Under the pieces are notes generated by a model, which was not told the DNA's origin, ran no database searches, and saw nothing but the letters and a program-made list of their open reading frames with translations. Of a DNA stretch of 64,000 nucleotides, positions 28,559 through 37,757 are shown one piece after another (positions within the stretch are counted from its first letter, which is position 1; every line of letters starts with the position of its first letter). Both the position numbers and the translations under genes were made by a program. Source of the stretch: Frigidibacter oleivorans (GTDB lineage Bacteria > Pseudomonadota > Alphaproteobacteria > Rhodobacterales > Rhodobacteraceae); NCBI RefSeq assembly GCF_003993775.1, contig NZ_RJRZ01000003.1:310001-374000 (forward strand), written 5' to 3'.

Positions 28559-29602
28559 TCAGATCTCCGCCGTCCGCGCCCGGTAGGCCTCGGGGATCTT
28601 CGCATCGGTGCCGAAGAAGGCGTGTTTCGACATGTCGGCGGTATAGCGGCTGGCCTCGGGGTGCTTGCCCACCGCCTCGGCCACGGCGCGGATGTGGTGC
28701 GGGCCCGCGCCGCAGCAGACGCCGAGGTAATGCGCGCCGATCTCCAGCGCCGCCTTCGCGAAGTCCGCCATCTCGTAGCGGTTGCAGGTGAAGGGGTCGA
28801 GCGCCACCGGGAAGGGCCGGTCGCCGGGGATGCAGCCGCAATGCGGGTCGCGCAGGGTCTGGAAGGTCGGTTCCGCCTCGGAGGTGCGATAGGGCACGGG
28901 AAGCGCCGCGACATGGCAGGATACCGCCGCGCGGATCTCGCGGATATAGGGCAGCATCGTCTGCGGGCCGCGCTGGCAGTTCAGCCCCACCACCGTCGCG
29001 CCCGCCTGTTCCAGCCGCTGGCAGGCCTCGACCACCGACACCTTGTCGAACATCTCGCGGCCGCGATGGGCCGACAGCGTCACCACGGTCGGCAGGCCCG
29101 TCGCCGCCATCACCTCCAGCGCGCAGTCGGCCTCGCCCGCCCAGTCGATGGTCTCGGCGATCAGGATGTCGGCGCCCTCCTCGACCGCCCACCCGATCTG
29201 CTCCTCGAACATGGCGCGGACGGCCTTCTGCTTGGCGGGATCGTCCGCCTCCCAGACATTGGTGTTGCAGATATTGCCGGCCATCAGCGTGCCGGGATGG
29301 CGGTCGCGCACATCGCGGGCAATGCGCAGCGCCTGCCGGTTCATCGGCTCCAGATCGCCCTCGCGGCCGATGACGCGCAGCTTCTCGCGGTGGGCGTAAT
29401 AGGTGAAGGCCTCGACGATGTCGGACCCGGCATGGACGAAATCCTCGTGCAGGCGGGTCACCGCCTCGGGATGTTCCAGAACCACCTCGGGCACGAAGGC
29501 GCCGGCCTGCAGATAGCCGCGGCGTTCCAGTTCGAAGAGATAGCCCTCGGCGCAGATGACCGGGCCGGCGTCGAGCCGGGATTTCAGCACGTTCTCGGCC
29601 AT
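28559..29602 (-). CDS. homocysteine S-methyltransferase family protein (betaine-homocysteine type)
   Basis: A 347-residue Zn-dependent methyltransferase barrel. The zinc cysteines are visible in VGLNCQRGP and the paired GVCCGAGPHH. FELERRGYLQAG near residue 24 and EAFTYYAHREKL are typical of bacterial betaine-homocysteine methyltransferases. It likely remakes methionine from homocysteine with betaine or a related methyl donor. The 139-base gap to the Shedu gene (28420-28558) is less GC-rich and holds nothing recognisable. It follows the peptide transporter operon on the same strand, but 159 bases and a hairpin separate them, so it may be transcribed on its own. Confidence 0.8.
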   Translation of the reverse strand: MAENVLKSRLDAGPVICAEGYLFELERRGYLQAGAFVPEVVLEHPEAVTRLHEDFVHAGSDIVEAFTYYAHREKLRVIGREGDLEPMNRQALRIARDVRDRHPGTLMAGNICNTNVWEADDPAKQKAVRAMFEEQIGWAVEEGADILIAETIDWAGEADCALEVMAATGLPTVVTLSAHRGREMFDKVSVVEACQRLEQAGATVVGLNCQRGPQTMLPYIREIRAAVSCHVAALPVPYRTSEAEPTFQTLRDPHCGCIPGDRPFPVALDPFTCNRYEMADFAKAALEIGAHYLGVCCGAGPHHIRAVAEAVGKHPEASRYTADMSKHAFFGTDAKIPEAYRARTAEI

Positions 29603-29640
29603 GACAGCCCCCTCCAGCGTTGATCCTGCCAGGGGCCGCG

Positions 29641-29684
29641 ACCGGCCCCGGCCGCCGCAGGCTCGCATGGCCGCCGGGGCCGGT
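29641..29684 (-). terminator. hairpin after the peptide-transport operon
   Basis: A perfect 12-base-pair inverted repeat (29641-29652, ACCGGCCCCGGC, with 29673-29684) encloses a 20-base loop, in the gap between the dipeptidase stop and the methyltransferase start. No T-run follows, so terminator function is uncertain. Confidence 0.35.
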
Positions 29685-29727
29685 CTGGACGCCGAGCGAC
29701 GCCGCGATGTCGCGGGCGGACAAGGGG

Positions 29728-29753
29728 GGAAGCAAGGGCGGGAAGCAAGGGCG
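29728..29753. repeat. 13-bp tandem duplication
   Basis: Two head-to-tail exact copies of GGAAGCAAGGGCG just outside the dipeptidase stop codon. It lies in non-coding sequence and probably reflects replication slippage. Confidence 0.8.
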
Positions 29754-29761
29754 CGGGGCCG

Positions 29762-30817
29762 CTAGCCCCAGGTGCCGTCCAGCACGGCCAGCCAGTTCCG
29801 CCAGGCCAGCTTCTCGACCAGCGCCTCGCCATAGCCATGCGCGCGGAACGCGTCGAGAAGCCTCGGCAGGCCCGCCACGTCGCCCAGGGGTTCGGGGACC
29901 GTCGCGCCGTCGAAATCGGAGCCGAGCCCCAGGTGATCCTCGCCGAGGATTCCCAGCAGATGGTCCATGTGCCGCAGCACCGGGTCCCAGCCGATGGCGG
30001 GGTCGCGCCGCCCGTCGGGGCGCAGGAAGGAGGTGGCATAGTTCAGCCCGACCATGCCGCCGCTGTCGGCGATCATCGCCAGCTGCCGGTCGGTCAGGTT
30101 GCGGGCCGAAGGCGTCACGGCATGGGCGTTGGAATGGGTGGCCACCAGCGGCGCGTCCGACAGCCGCGCCACCTCGTCGAACCCCGCCGCGTTCAGGTGG
30201 CTGAGGTCGATCATGATCTTCAGCGCGTTGCATTCGGCCACCAGGCGCCGTCCCGCCTCGGTCAGCCCCGCGCCGGTATCGCCGGTCGAGGGATAGCGGA
30301 AGGGCACGCCATGACCGAAGGCCGTGGGCCGCGACCAGACCGGGCCCAGCGACCGCAGCCCCAGCCCGTGCCACAGATACAGCGCGTCGAGATCCTCGCC
30401 GATGGCCTCGGCCCCCTCCATATGCAGGATCGCGGCGATCCGTCCCGCCGCCATCGCGGCGCGGATGTCGGCGGTGGACCGGCAGATCTGCAGGGTGCCG
30501 GTGCGTTCCATCCACAGCAGATGCCCGATCATCGCGGTGGCGACGGGCAGCGCCGCCTCCATCGGCACCGGCGGCGGCAGCGGCAGGTCATAGGGCGGAT
30601 TGTCCATCAGCCTGTCGATGTCGAGCGGCTCGCCCTCCGAAGGCGACGGGATGTAGACGGCGAAGAAGCCGCCGGCAAAGCCCCCTGCCCGCATCCGCGG
30701 CAGGTCGAGATGGCCCTTGCCCTCGCCCCGAAGCCAGATCGCCTCGCGCGCGGCGGGATTGCGCAGCAGGCGCAGCAGGAAGTCGTTGTGACCGTCGAAA
30801 ACGGGCGTCAGGGTCAT
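29762..30817 (-). CDS. membrane dipeptidase family (M19) zinc peptidase
   Basis: A 351-residue amidohydrolase-fold dipeptidase. Zinc-binding motifs are DGHNDFLLR (His and Asp near residues 10-12), HMEGAEAIG with the bridging Glu, and the later histidines in DLSHLNAAG and THSNAH, plus GLGSDFDGA. There is no signal peptide, so it acts in the cytosol. It is the last gene of the six-gene peptide ABC operon, starting 3 bases beyond the second ATPase. This fits cleavage of imported dipeptides, including D-amino-acid-containing ones that this family accepts. Confidence 0.88.
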   Translation of the reverse strand: MTLTPVFDGHNDFLLRLLRNPAAREAIWLRGEGKGHLDLPRMRAGGFAGGFFAVYIPSPSEGEPLDIDRLMDNPPYDLPLPPPVPMEAALPVATAMIGHLLWMERTGTLQICRSTADIRAAMAAGRIAAILHMEGAEAIGEDLDALYLWHGLGLRSLGPVWSRPTAFGHGVPFRYPSTGDTGAGLTEAGRRLVAECNALKIMIDLSHLNAAGFDEVARLSDAPLVATHSNAHAVTPSARNLTDRQLAMIADSGGMVGLNYATSFLRPDGRRDPAIGWDPVLRHMDHLLGILGEDHLGLGSDFDGATVPEPLGDVAGLPRLLDAFRAHGYGEALVEKLAWRNWLAVLDGTWG

Positions 30818-30820
30818 GGA

Positions 30821-31579
30821 TCAGGCCGCCGTATAGCCACGCGACGCCTCGAGCAGCGCCTGCGTGTAGGGGGATGTTGCGGCCCGCGCGCGCAGGGCCG
30901 CGCGGGTCAGTTCCTCGACGCCCTGCCCGTGCTGCATCACGAGAAGCCGGTCGCACATATGCGCCACCACGGCAAGGTCATGGCTGACCATGATATAGGT
31001 CAGCCCCCGTTCCGTGCGCAGCCGGTCGAGCAGGTTCAGCACCTCGGCCTGGATCGAGGCGTCCAGCGCCGAGGTCGGTTCGTCGAGCAGCAGCACCCGG
31101 GGTTCTAGGATCAGCGCCCGGGCGATGGCCACGCGCTGGCGCTGCCCGCCCGACAGCTGATGCGGATAGCGGAAGCGGAAACCGCGGCCCAGCCCCACCT
31201 CCTCCAACGCCCGCTCGACCCGGGTCTCGCGGTCGGAAAAGCCGTGGATCGCCAAGGGCTCCGACAGCACCCGGTCGACGGTGTGGCGCGGATGCAGCGA
31301 GGCATAGGGGTCCTGGAACACCATCTGCACCTGCCGGAAGAACTCCGGCCCCCGGCGCGGCGGCAATGCGCGCCCGCCGATCAGGATCGTGCCGTCCCAT
31401 GTCGGCGCCAGCCCGCAGATCGCGCGCAGCACCGTGGACTTGCCCGAACCGGATTCCCCGACGAGGCCGAAGCTTTCACCCTCGGCCACGGTCAGCGACA
31501 GGCCGCGCACCGCATGGACCTGCGAGGCCCCGGCGGTGAAGCGCACGTCGAGGTCGCGGATGTCGATCAATGGCGTCAT
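30821..31579 (-). CDS. oligopeptide/dipeptide ABC transporter ATPase (OppF/DppF type)
   Basis: A 252-residue ATPase with Walker A GESGSGKST, signature LSGGQRQRVAIARAL and Walker B VLLLDEPTSALD. The switch His is in MVSHDLAVV. It pairs with the preceding ATPase (ATGA overlap) to drive the permease pair. It is shorter than many DppF proteins because the C-terminal oligopeptide-transport extension is brief. Confidence 0.92.
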   Translation of the reverse strand: MTPLIDIRDLDVRFTAGASQVHAVRGLSLTVAEGESFGLVGESGSGKSTVLRAICGLAPTWDGTILIGGRALPPRRGPEFFRQVQMVFQDPYASLHPRHTVDRVLSEPLAIHGFSDRETRVERALEEVGLGRGFRFRYPHQLSGGQRQRVAIARALILEPRVLLLDEPTSALDASIQAEVLNLLDRLRTERGLTYIMVSHDLAVVAHMCDRLLVMQHGQGVEELTRAALRARAATSPYTQALLEASRGYTAA

Positions 31580-32406
31580 CGGGCCCAGTCCGCCTGTCGT
31601 TCGAGGGTGGGAAGCGGGTGACGGTCATGGTCGAGATCGGGCAGGCAGTTCAGCAGGCCCCGCGTATAGGGGTGCCGCGCCAGATGCAGGTCGGCCGCGC
31701 GCAGCTCCTCGACCATGCGGCCGGCATACATCACCAGCACCCGGTCGCAGAAGGACGAGACCAGCCGCAGGTCGTGGCTGATGAAGATCAGCCCCATGCC
31801 CCGGTCGGTCACCAGCCGGTCGAGGATGCGCAGCACCTCGACCTGCACCGTCACGTCCAGCGCCGAGGTCGGCTCGTCCGCGATCAGCAGGTCCGGCTCG
31901 GCCACCAGCATCATCGCGATCATCGCCCGCTGGCCCATGCCGCCCGACAGTTCGTGCGGATAGGCGGCGAAGACCCGTTCGGGATCGCGGATCTGCACGG
32001 CGTCCAGCATGTCGAGCGCGCGGCGCCGCTTGTCCGCGCCGGACAGGCGCCCGTGGAACTTCAGCGCCTCCATGATCTGCCGGCCCACGGTCATCACCGG
32101 GTTCAGCGAATACTTCGGGTCCTGCATCACCATCGACATCCGCCCGCCGCGCAAGCCGCGCCAGTCGCGCGGGCTGGCGCGGTTCAGGTCGATACCGTCG
32201 AAGACCAGTTGCCGTGCGGTGGCGCGGCCCGGCGGCGGGGTCAGGCCCAGGATCGCCCGGCCGGTCTGCGACTTGCCGGACCCGGATTCCCCGACGATCC
32301 CCAGCCGTTCGCGCCCCAGCGTGAAGCTGACGCCGCGCACCACCTCGCTCGGGCCCTGGCGGGTCGGGAAGGTCACGCGCAGGTCGTCCACCGTCAGCAG
32401 CGCCAT
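31576..32406 (-). CDS. oligopeptide/dipeptide ABC transporter ATPase (OppD/DppD type)
   Basis: A 276-residue ATPase with Walker A GESGSGKSQ, signature LSGGMGQRAMIAMML, Walker B DLLIADEPTSALD and switch His in FISHDLRLV. The C-terminal RHPYTRGLLNCLPDL is typical of the oligopeptide family and helps form its Fe-S or dimer-contact tail. Its start codon shares one base with the upstream permease stop. Confidence 0.92.
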   Translation of the reverse strand: MALLTVDDLRVTFPTRQGPSEVVRGVSFTLGRERLGIVGESGSGKSQTGRAILGLTPPPGRATARQLVFDGIDLNRASPRDWRGLRGGRMSMVMQDPKYSLNPVMTVGRQIMEALKFHGRLSGADKRRRALDMLDAVQIRDPERVFAAYPHELSGGMGQRAMIAMMLVAEPDLLIADEPTSALDVTVQVEVLRILDRLVTDRGMGLIFISHDLRLVSSFCDRVLVMYAGRMVEELRAADLHLARHPYTRGLLNCLPDLDHDRHPLPTLERQADWAR

Positions 32407-33329
32407 CACTTCCTCGCTTTCGGGTCGAGCACGTCCCGCAGGCCGTCGCCGAGGAAGTTGAAGCCCAGCGACACCACGAAGATCGCCAGCCCCGGCATCG
32501 TCGCCACCCACCACTGGTCGATCAGGTAGCGGCGGCCTGCGGCGATCATCGCCCCCCATTCCGGCTGCGGCGGCTGCGCCCCCAGGCCGATGAAGCCCAG
32601 ACCCGCCGCCGTCAGGATGATGCCGGCCATGTCGAAGGTCACCCGCACGATCACGGACGAGGTGCACAGCGGGACGACATGGCCCCAGATGATCCGCGCG
32701 CTCGACGCCCCCTGCAGCCGGATCGCGGCGATGAAGTCGCTGTCGCGGATGGTCAGCGTCTCGGCCCGGGCCAGCCGCGCATAGGGTGGCCACGAGGTGA
32801 TGGCGATGGCGATGATCGCGTTCTCGATCCCCGGCCCCAGAGCCGCGACGAAGGCGAGCGCGAGGATCAGGCGCGGGAAGGCAAGGAAGACATCGGTGAC
32901 GCGCATCAGCACCGTATCGACCCAGCCGCCGAAATAGCCGGCGGTGGTGCCGACGAAGACCCCGATCGGCGTGGCGATCACCGCGACCAGCGCCACCACC
33001 ATCAGCGTCAGCCGTGACCCGTGCACGAGGCGCGAGAAGATGTCGCGCGCCTGGTCGTCGGTGCCCATCAGATGCGCGGCCGAGGGCGGCAGCAGCCGTT
33101 CGGTGCGCAGGTCGCCCCCAACAATCGGATTGTAGGGCGCGATCAGGTCCGCGAAGACCGCGACGAGGATCAGCGCCACGATGATGCCGAGCCCCACCAT
33201 CGCCAGCGGATTGCCGCGAAAGGCCAGCCAGGTGCGATAGGCCTGCCCCAGCCGCGCCTGCCGGCGCGAGGCGGGCTGTTCCGTCAGCAGCCAGTCCCGG
33301 CGCGAGGGCACGTGCGGCGCCACGGTCAT
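32406..33329 (-). CDS. peptide ABC transporter permease (DppC type)
   Basis: A 307-residue inner-membrane permease with about six helices. It has the DppC-type N-terminal tail with a first helix at NPLAMVGLGIIVALILVAVFA. The MGTDDQARDIFSRLVHGSRLTL motif is found in nearly all members, and the EAA loop for ATPase contact lies at SDFIAAIRLQGASSARIIWGH. It forms the channel with the DppB-type permease, whose gene overlaps by four bases. Confidence 0.92.
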   Translation of the reverse strand: MTVAPHVPSRRDWLLTEQPASRRQARLGQAYRTWLAFRGNPLAMVGLGIIVALILVAVFADLIAPYNPIVGGDLRTERLLPPSAAHLMGTDDQARDIFSRLVHGSRLTLMVVALVAVIATPIGVFVGTTAGYFGGWVDTVLMRVTDVFLAFPRLILALAFVAALGPGIENAIIAIAITSWPPYARLARAETLTIRDSDFIAAIRLQGASSARIIWGHVVPLCTSSVIVRVTFDMAGIILTAAGLGFIGLGAQPPQPEWGAMIAAGRRYLIDQWWVATMPGLAIFVVSLGFNFLGDGLRDVLDPKARK

Positions 33330-34372
33330 CCCCGCCTCCGCACGCGCGGGTCGAGCAGACGGTAGAGCAGGTCCGACAGCATGTTCAGCCCCACGAAGCA
33401 GGTGCCGATCAGCAGCGTGCAGCCCAGCACCGCGTTCATGTCGGCGTTCTGCAGCGAGTTGGTCAGATACATCCCCAGTCCCGGCCAGGCGAAGACCGTC
33501 TCGGTCAGGACCGAGCCTTCCAGGAGGTGCATGTAGCTCAGCACCACAACCGTGATCAGCGGCACGGCGGCGTTCTTCAGCGCATGGACCCAGATGATGC
33601 GCCATTCCGGCACGCCCTTCACCCGGGCGGCGATGACGTATTCCTGCGCCAGCTCGCCCAGCATGAAGCTGCGGGTCATCCGGCTGATATAGGCCATGGA
33701 GAAATACCCCAGCAACGATCCGGGCAGGATCAGGTGCGAGAAGACGTTGCCGAAGGCCGCCCATCGTCCCTGCAGCGCCGTATCCAGCAGCAGGATGCCC
33801 GTCCGCACCGTGAAGTCGTATTCATAGGCGATGTCGACACGGCCGGGGCCGGCCACCCAGCCGAGCCGCGCGTAGAACAGCAGCAGCCCCAGCAGCGCCA
33901 GCCAGAAGATCGGGGCGGAATAGCCGACAAGGCCGATCACCCGAACGACCTGATCGGTCAGGCCCCCCTGCCGCACCGCGGCCAGCACCCCCAGCGGGAT
34001 GCCCAGCACCGTGCCGATGATCACCCCCGTTGTCGCCAGTTCCAGCGTCGCGGGGAAGACCCGGCCGATGTCCTGCAGGATCGGCCGCTTGGTCAGGAAA
34101 CTCTCGCCGAAATCGCCGCGGAAGACATCCGTCAGATACAGCCAGAACTGCACCCAGATCGGCTGGTCGAGCCCCAGTTCCTTGAAGACCCGGTCGTAGG
34201 TCGATGCCGTGGCGCGGTCGCCCACCACCGCCAGCACCGGGTCCACCGGCACCAGCCGGCCGATGACGAAGGTGACGAAGAGCAGGCCGAGGAAGGTGAC
34301 GGCTGCCGTGGCGACGATCTTCAGCGCGCCCCACAGGATGGCAAGGGCGCGCCCGCGCCCCTGCCGCTGCAT
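33326..34372 (-). CDS. peptide ABC transporter permease (DppB type)
   Basis: A permease of about 348 residues with a first helix at VATAAVTFLGLLFVTFVIGRL, the DppB motif LGLDQPIWVQFWLYLTDVFRGDFGES, and the EAA loop EYVIAARVKGVPEWRIIWVHALKN. Start is uncertain. ATG at 34372 is used here. A GTG at 34387 would overlap the binding-protein stop (GTGA), but AAGGAG abuts it without spacing. Confidence 0.9.
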   Translation of the reverse strand: MQRQGRGRALAILWGALKIVATAAVTFLGLLFVTFVIGRLVPVDPVLAVVGDRATASTYDRVFKELGLDQPIWVQFWLYLTDVFRGDFGESFLTKRPILQDIGRVFPATLELATTGVIIGTVLGIPLGVLAAVRQGGLTDQVVRVIGLVGYSAPIFWLALLGLLLFYARLGWVAGPGRVDIAYEYDFTVRTGILLLDTALQGRWAAFGNVFSHLILPGSLLGYFSMAYISRMTRSFMLGELAQEYVIAARVKGVPEWRIIWVHALKNAAVPLITVVVLSYMHLLEGSVLTETVFAWPGLGMYLTNSLQNADMNAVLGCTLLIGTCFVGLNMLSDLLYRLLDPRVRRRG

Positions 34373-34383
34373 CGGGATCGCCG

Positions 34384-35979
34384 TCACTCCTTGGTGACCC
34401 CAACGAAGGAGTTGTCCGAGAAGGACGGGCCGACGACGAAGCCGTCCACGTTCTCGCGCATCGCCGCCACCTCGACCTGCTGGAACATGATGATGAAGGG
34501 GCTGTCCTCCAGCACCTTGCGCTGCGAGTCCTCGTACATCGCCGCGCGGGCGGCGGCGTCGGGCTCCATCATCGCGGCATCGGTGGCGGCGGTCAGCTCC
34601 GGGATGTCCCAGGAATTCCGCCATGCCAGCGGCTTCGACGTCGCGTCGTCCGAATTGTCCGGGTTGTAGGCGAAGGTCGAGGCGTTGGTATGCGGGTCCT
34701 GATAGTCCGGGCCCCACTGGCCGATATAGATGTCATGGGTACGGGCGCGGTACTTGGTCAGGGTCTGGCCACCATCGCCGGGGATCAGTTCCAGCGTGAT
34801 GCCCGCCTGCGCCATCGTCGCCTGGATCGCCTCGGCGATGGCGGTGATGTCGGCGGTGTTGCGGGTGTCCATGGTGACGGAGAAGCCGTCGGGATAGCCC
34901 GCCTCGGCCAGCAGCGCCTTGGCCTTTTCCACGTCTAGCGAATAGGGCGTTTCGTCCAGTTCGCCCAGGAAGCCCTTGGGCAGGTAGGTCTGGTGCACCG
35001 TCGCCACGCCGGACATGATGGTGTCGGCGATGGCCTGGTAGTCCACCAGATATTTCATCGCCTCGGCGACCTTGGGGTTGGACAGGTATTCGTTCTTCTG
35101 GTTCAGGCCCATGTAGTAGATGGACCCCTTCACCCCTTCCATCATCTTGATGTCGGGATTCGAGGACAGCGCCTGCAGCTCTTCCGGCCCCAGCTTGCGG
35201 GCGATGTCGATATCCCCCTGTTCCAGCAGCAGCCGTTCGGTCGCCGGTTCCGGGATGTGGCGGTAGATCACCCGCGCCATCGCCGGCGCCTCGCCCGAGT
35301 AGTTCTCGTTCCGCTCGAACACCACCGCCTCGTTCGGGCGCCATTCGCGGATCACGAAGGGGCCGGAGCCGGCATAGTTGGTCTTCAGCCAGTTGTAGCC
35401 ATAGTCATCGCCTTCGGCATGTTCCATGACCAGCGCCTTGTCCACCACCATCGCCACGTTTGCGGTCAGGCAGTAGAGCACCAGCGAGGGCGAATAGGGC
35501 TTGTCCATCTCGAACTCGACCGTGGTCGCGTCGACGGCGCGGATCTTTTCCTCGACATTGTCGGGGGTAAAGCCGAACTGGGTGATGATGAAGGCGGGCG
35601 ACATGTCCAGCTTCACCGCCCGCACCAGCGAGAAGACCACGTCCTCGGCGGTGATCGGATTGCCCGAGGCGAATTGCCGGCCCTCGGCGATCTTGAAGGT
35701 GATGGTCAGGCCGTCCTCCGACACGGTCCAGCTTTCCGCGACCTTGCCGCGGATGTCCGACACGTTCATCGGGTCATAGCTGATCAGCGGCTCATAGCTG
35801 TTGCCCAGCATCTCGCCGGCCGAGAACTCGAACACTTCGGCCGGATCGAGCGTGATGATGTCGTCGATCGCCCAGGCCTGGATCAGCGTGTCGGGCGGGG
35901 TATCGGCAAGGGCGGGCAGACCCTGAACGGCGGCCCAGGCGGCCACGGCGGTGGCCAGCCAATGCGAACGGTGGAACAT
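34384..35979 (-). CDS. peptide ABC transporter substrate-binding protein (SBP family 5)
   Basis: A 531-residue periplasmic receptor. The signal peptide covers about residues 1-25 (HWLATAVAAWAAVQGLPALA-D). Family 5 features include ITLDPAEVFEFSAGEMLGNSYEPL, the GSGPF-like YAGSGPFVIREWRPNE and GYPDGFSVTMDTRN. It probably delivers di- or oligopeptides; opines or nickel are used by some relatives. ATG 35979 is supported by GAGAGG 7 bases upstream. It is the first gene of the six-gene leftward operon, with a promoter-like element about 75 bases upstream. Confidence 0.91.
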   Translation of the reverse strand: MFHRSHWLATAVAAWAAVQGLPALADTPPDTLIQAWAIDDIITLDPAEVFEFSAGEMLGNSYEPLISYDPMNVSDIRGKVAESWTVSEDGLTITFKIAEGRQFASGNPITAEDVVFSLVRAVKLDMSPAFIITQFGFTPDNVEEKIRAVDATTVEFEMDKPYSPSLVLYCLTANVAMVVDKALVMEHAEGDDYGYNWLKTNYAGSGPFVIREWRPNEAVVFERNENYSGEAPAMARVIYRHIPEPATERLLLEQGDIDIARKLGPEELQALSSNPDIKMMEGVKGSIYYMGLNQKNEYLSNPKVAEAMKYLVDYQAIADTIMSGVATVHQTYLPKGFLGELDETPYSLDVEKAKALLAEAGYPDGFSVTMDTRNTADITAIAEAIQATMAQAGITLELIPGDGGQTLTKYRARTHDIYIGQWGPDYQDPHTNASTFAYNPDNSDDATSKPLAWRNSWDIPELTAATDAAMMEPDAAARAAMYEDSQRKVLEDSPFIIMFQQVEVAAMRENVDGFVVGPSFSDNSFVGVTKE

Positions 35980-36283
35980 CGGGTATCCTCTCTGCTGGAG
36001 CGTCGCCATGCCCGCAGCCTTGCAACGGCAGCTGTCGGTTGGACTGAGGAGGTCATTAACCGCGCGGTCAAAATTCCTGTCAACCCTTGCCGTCGCGCAA
36101 GTTCGTCCCCCGGCCCGGAGTCGGCGTCGCGCGCCCCGGAGCTGCGCGTTGCGGTGCAGCCGGGATCGTCCGGGGGTTCCGGGGAATGGGAAAAGGATTC
36201 GGCCCCTGGACCGCTCCGGCGTCCCGCGGCCTGCCCTCGCGGGCCGGCCGCGACCGGTGCGGCGGGTCCCGGGCGCTGCGCCG
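35980..36283. other. intergenic region between the FAD oxidase and the peptide-transport operon
   Basis: This 304-base gap contains the leftward promoter-like element at 36054-36083 and the binding-protein leader. The rest (about 36090-36283) is GC-rich, and open frames there show no protein-like composition. I see nothing further in it. Confidence 0.6.
36054..36083 (-). promoter_or_regulatory. sigma-70-like promoter for the peptide-transport operon
   Basis: On the minus strand TTGACA (36083-36078) is followed after 18 bases by TTAATG (36059-36054). The stretch is unusually A/T-rich for this genome and lies about 75 bases before the binding-protein start. Confidence 0.5.
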
Positions 36284-37735
36284 TCAGGGTGCGGGAATGG
36301 TCTTGCCCGGGTTCATGATGTCGGCCGGGTCCAGTGCGGACTTGATCCTCTGCATCGCGGCCAGCCGTTCGGCCGTGCGGTAGCGGCGCATGAAGTCCAG
36401 CTTGCTGCGGCCGATCCCGTGCTCGGCGCTGAACGAGCCGCCCATCTCGCGCACCCGCTCCAGTATCCGGCGCTTGAGGCCATCCACCGCGCCCTCCGTC
36501 CAGGCGGCGTCGTCGTCGCTGGTCATGGCATAATGCAGGTTGCCGTCGCCCAGATGCGCGACGTTCAGCGAAAGGAACCCCGCGGCGGCTACCTCGGGAT
36601 CGCTGACCCGGATGAAGTCGGGGACCCGTGCCAGGGGCAGGGCAATGTCGAACATGTACACGTTGCGCCGCGCGAAGATGATCTCGCCCACGCTTTCGCG
36701 CATGCGCCACAGGTCCTGCCGCTGCTGCTCGGAACTGGCGATGAGGGCATCCGTGACCAGACCTTCCTCCATCAGCGCCTCGAGTGCCGACAGCATGATC
36801 CCCTGCAGGGTCTGCATTCCGCTGTCGTCGGGGACGGCATCGCCGGGACGCGAGGACGCGATCTCCAGCAGGATGCCGGTTTCGGCCGGCACCTCGACGG
36901 GCGGGCGCATCTTCAGGTGGTCGCAGATCGCGGCGATCATCGGGGCGGGCATGTATTCGAAAGCCTCGACCAGCCCGCCCGAGACGTCCTGCAGCCGGTT
37001 CAGCACGACGAGCGCCGCATCCAGGTCGCGCAGGCTGAGGAAGGCCGTCGCCACCGCCACCGGAGCAGGGAACAACCGCACCGTCGCCGCGGTGATGACG
37101 CCGAGCGTGCCCTCGGACCCGACCAGCAGGTCGCGCAGGTCATAGCCCGTGTTGTCCTTGCGCAGGCCGGACAGATCGCTGACGACGCTGCCATCCGCCA
37201 TCACCGCCTCGATCCCGATGCAAAGCGCCCGCGCATTGCCGTAGCGCAGCACGTTCGAGCCGCCGGCATTGGTCGCGAGGTTGCCGCCGATGGTGCAGCT
37301 GCCCCGCGCGCCGAACATCAGCGGATAGATCAGGCCGTCATCGGCGATGGCCTCCTGCAAGGTCTGCAGGACGACTCCCGCGTCCACCGTGGCCGTGCGC
37401 CCGGCCTTGTCCACGTTGCGGATGCTGCGCATCCGGTCCAGCGACAGAAGGATGTGGGGGCGGTTCCCATGGGGGGTGGCGCCGCCGGCGATGCCGGTGT
37501 TGCCGCCCTGCGGGGTGATCGCGATCCCGTTGGCGGCGCAGATCCTGACGATGGCCGACACCTCTTCGGTCGAGGCGGGGCGGACGACGGCGATGGCCTC
37601 GCCGGTATACCGGCCCGTCCAGTCGGTGAGATAGCGTGCCGCGTCCCCGGCATCGGTGACGAGACCGCGTTCGCCGACGATGGCGCGGATCGCACCGATG
37701 GTGTCGTCGGCGGCGGGGATCGGGTCGTGCGGCAT
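36284..37735 (-). CDS. FAD-linked D-2-hydroxyacid dehydrogenase (GlcD/D2HGDH/D-lactate dehydrogenase family)
   Basis: A 483-residue flavoprotein of the VAO/PCMH fold. The FAD-binding segments are VRPASTEEVSAIVRIC, ITPQGGNTGIAGGATP and GARGSCTIGGNLATNAGG. The C-terminal FAD-oxidase_C domain has the metal-binding region VAHLGDGNLHYAMTSDD and the terminal ends SAEHGIGRSKLDF and ALDPADIMNPGK. It oxidises a D-2-hydroxy acid to the 2-oxo acid. It lies 22 bases downstream of tctA, as the last gene of the tctC-tctB-tctA operon, so it probably acts on the imported acid or its desulfated product. Confidence 0.88.
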   Translation of the reverse strand: MPHDPIPAADDTIGAIRAIVGERGLVTDAGDAARYLTDWTGRYTGEAIAVVRPASTEEVSAIVRICAANGIAITPQGGNTGIAGGATPHGNRPHILLSLDRMRSIRNVDKAGRTATVDAGVVLQTLQEAIADDGLIYPLMFGARGSCTIGGNLATNAGGSNVLRYGNARALCIGIEAVMADGSVVSDLSGLRKDNTGYDLRDLLVGSEGTLGVITAATVRLFPAPVAVATAFLSLRDLDAALVVLNRLQDVSGGLVEAFEYMPAPMIAAICDHLKMRPPVEVPAETGILLEIASSRPGDAVPDDSGMQTLQGIMLSALEALMEEGLVTDALIASSEQQRQDLWRMRESVGEIIFARRNVYMFDIALPLARVPDFIRVSDPEVAAAGFLSLNVAHLGDGNLHYAMTSDDDAAWTEGAVDGLKRRILERVREMGGSFSAEHGIGRSKLDFMRRYRTAERLAAMQRIKSALDPADIMNPGKTIPAP

Positions 37736-37757
37736 GATGGGACCTGTCTGTTCGGGC

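Noticed and set aside
29728-29753. 13-bp tandem duplication as a regulatory element.
   Set aside because: It lies after a stop codon with no promoter or operator nearby and looks like slippage, so it is listed only as a repeat.
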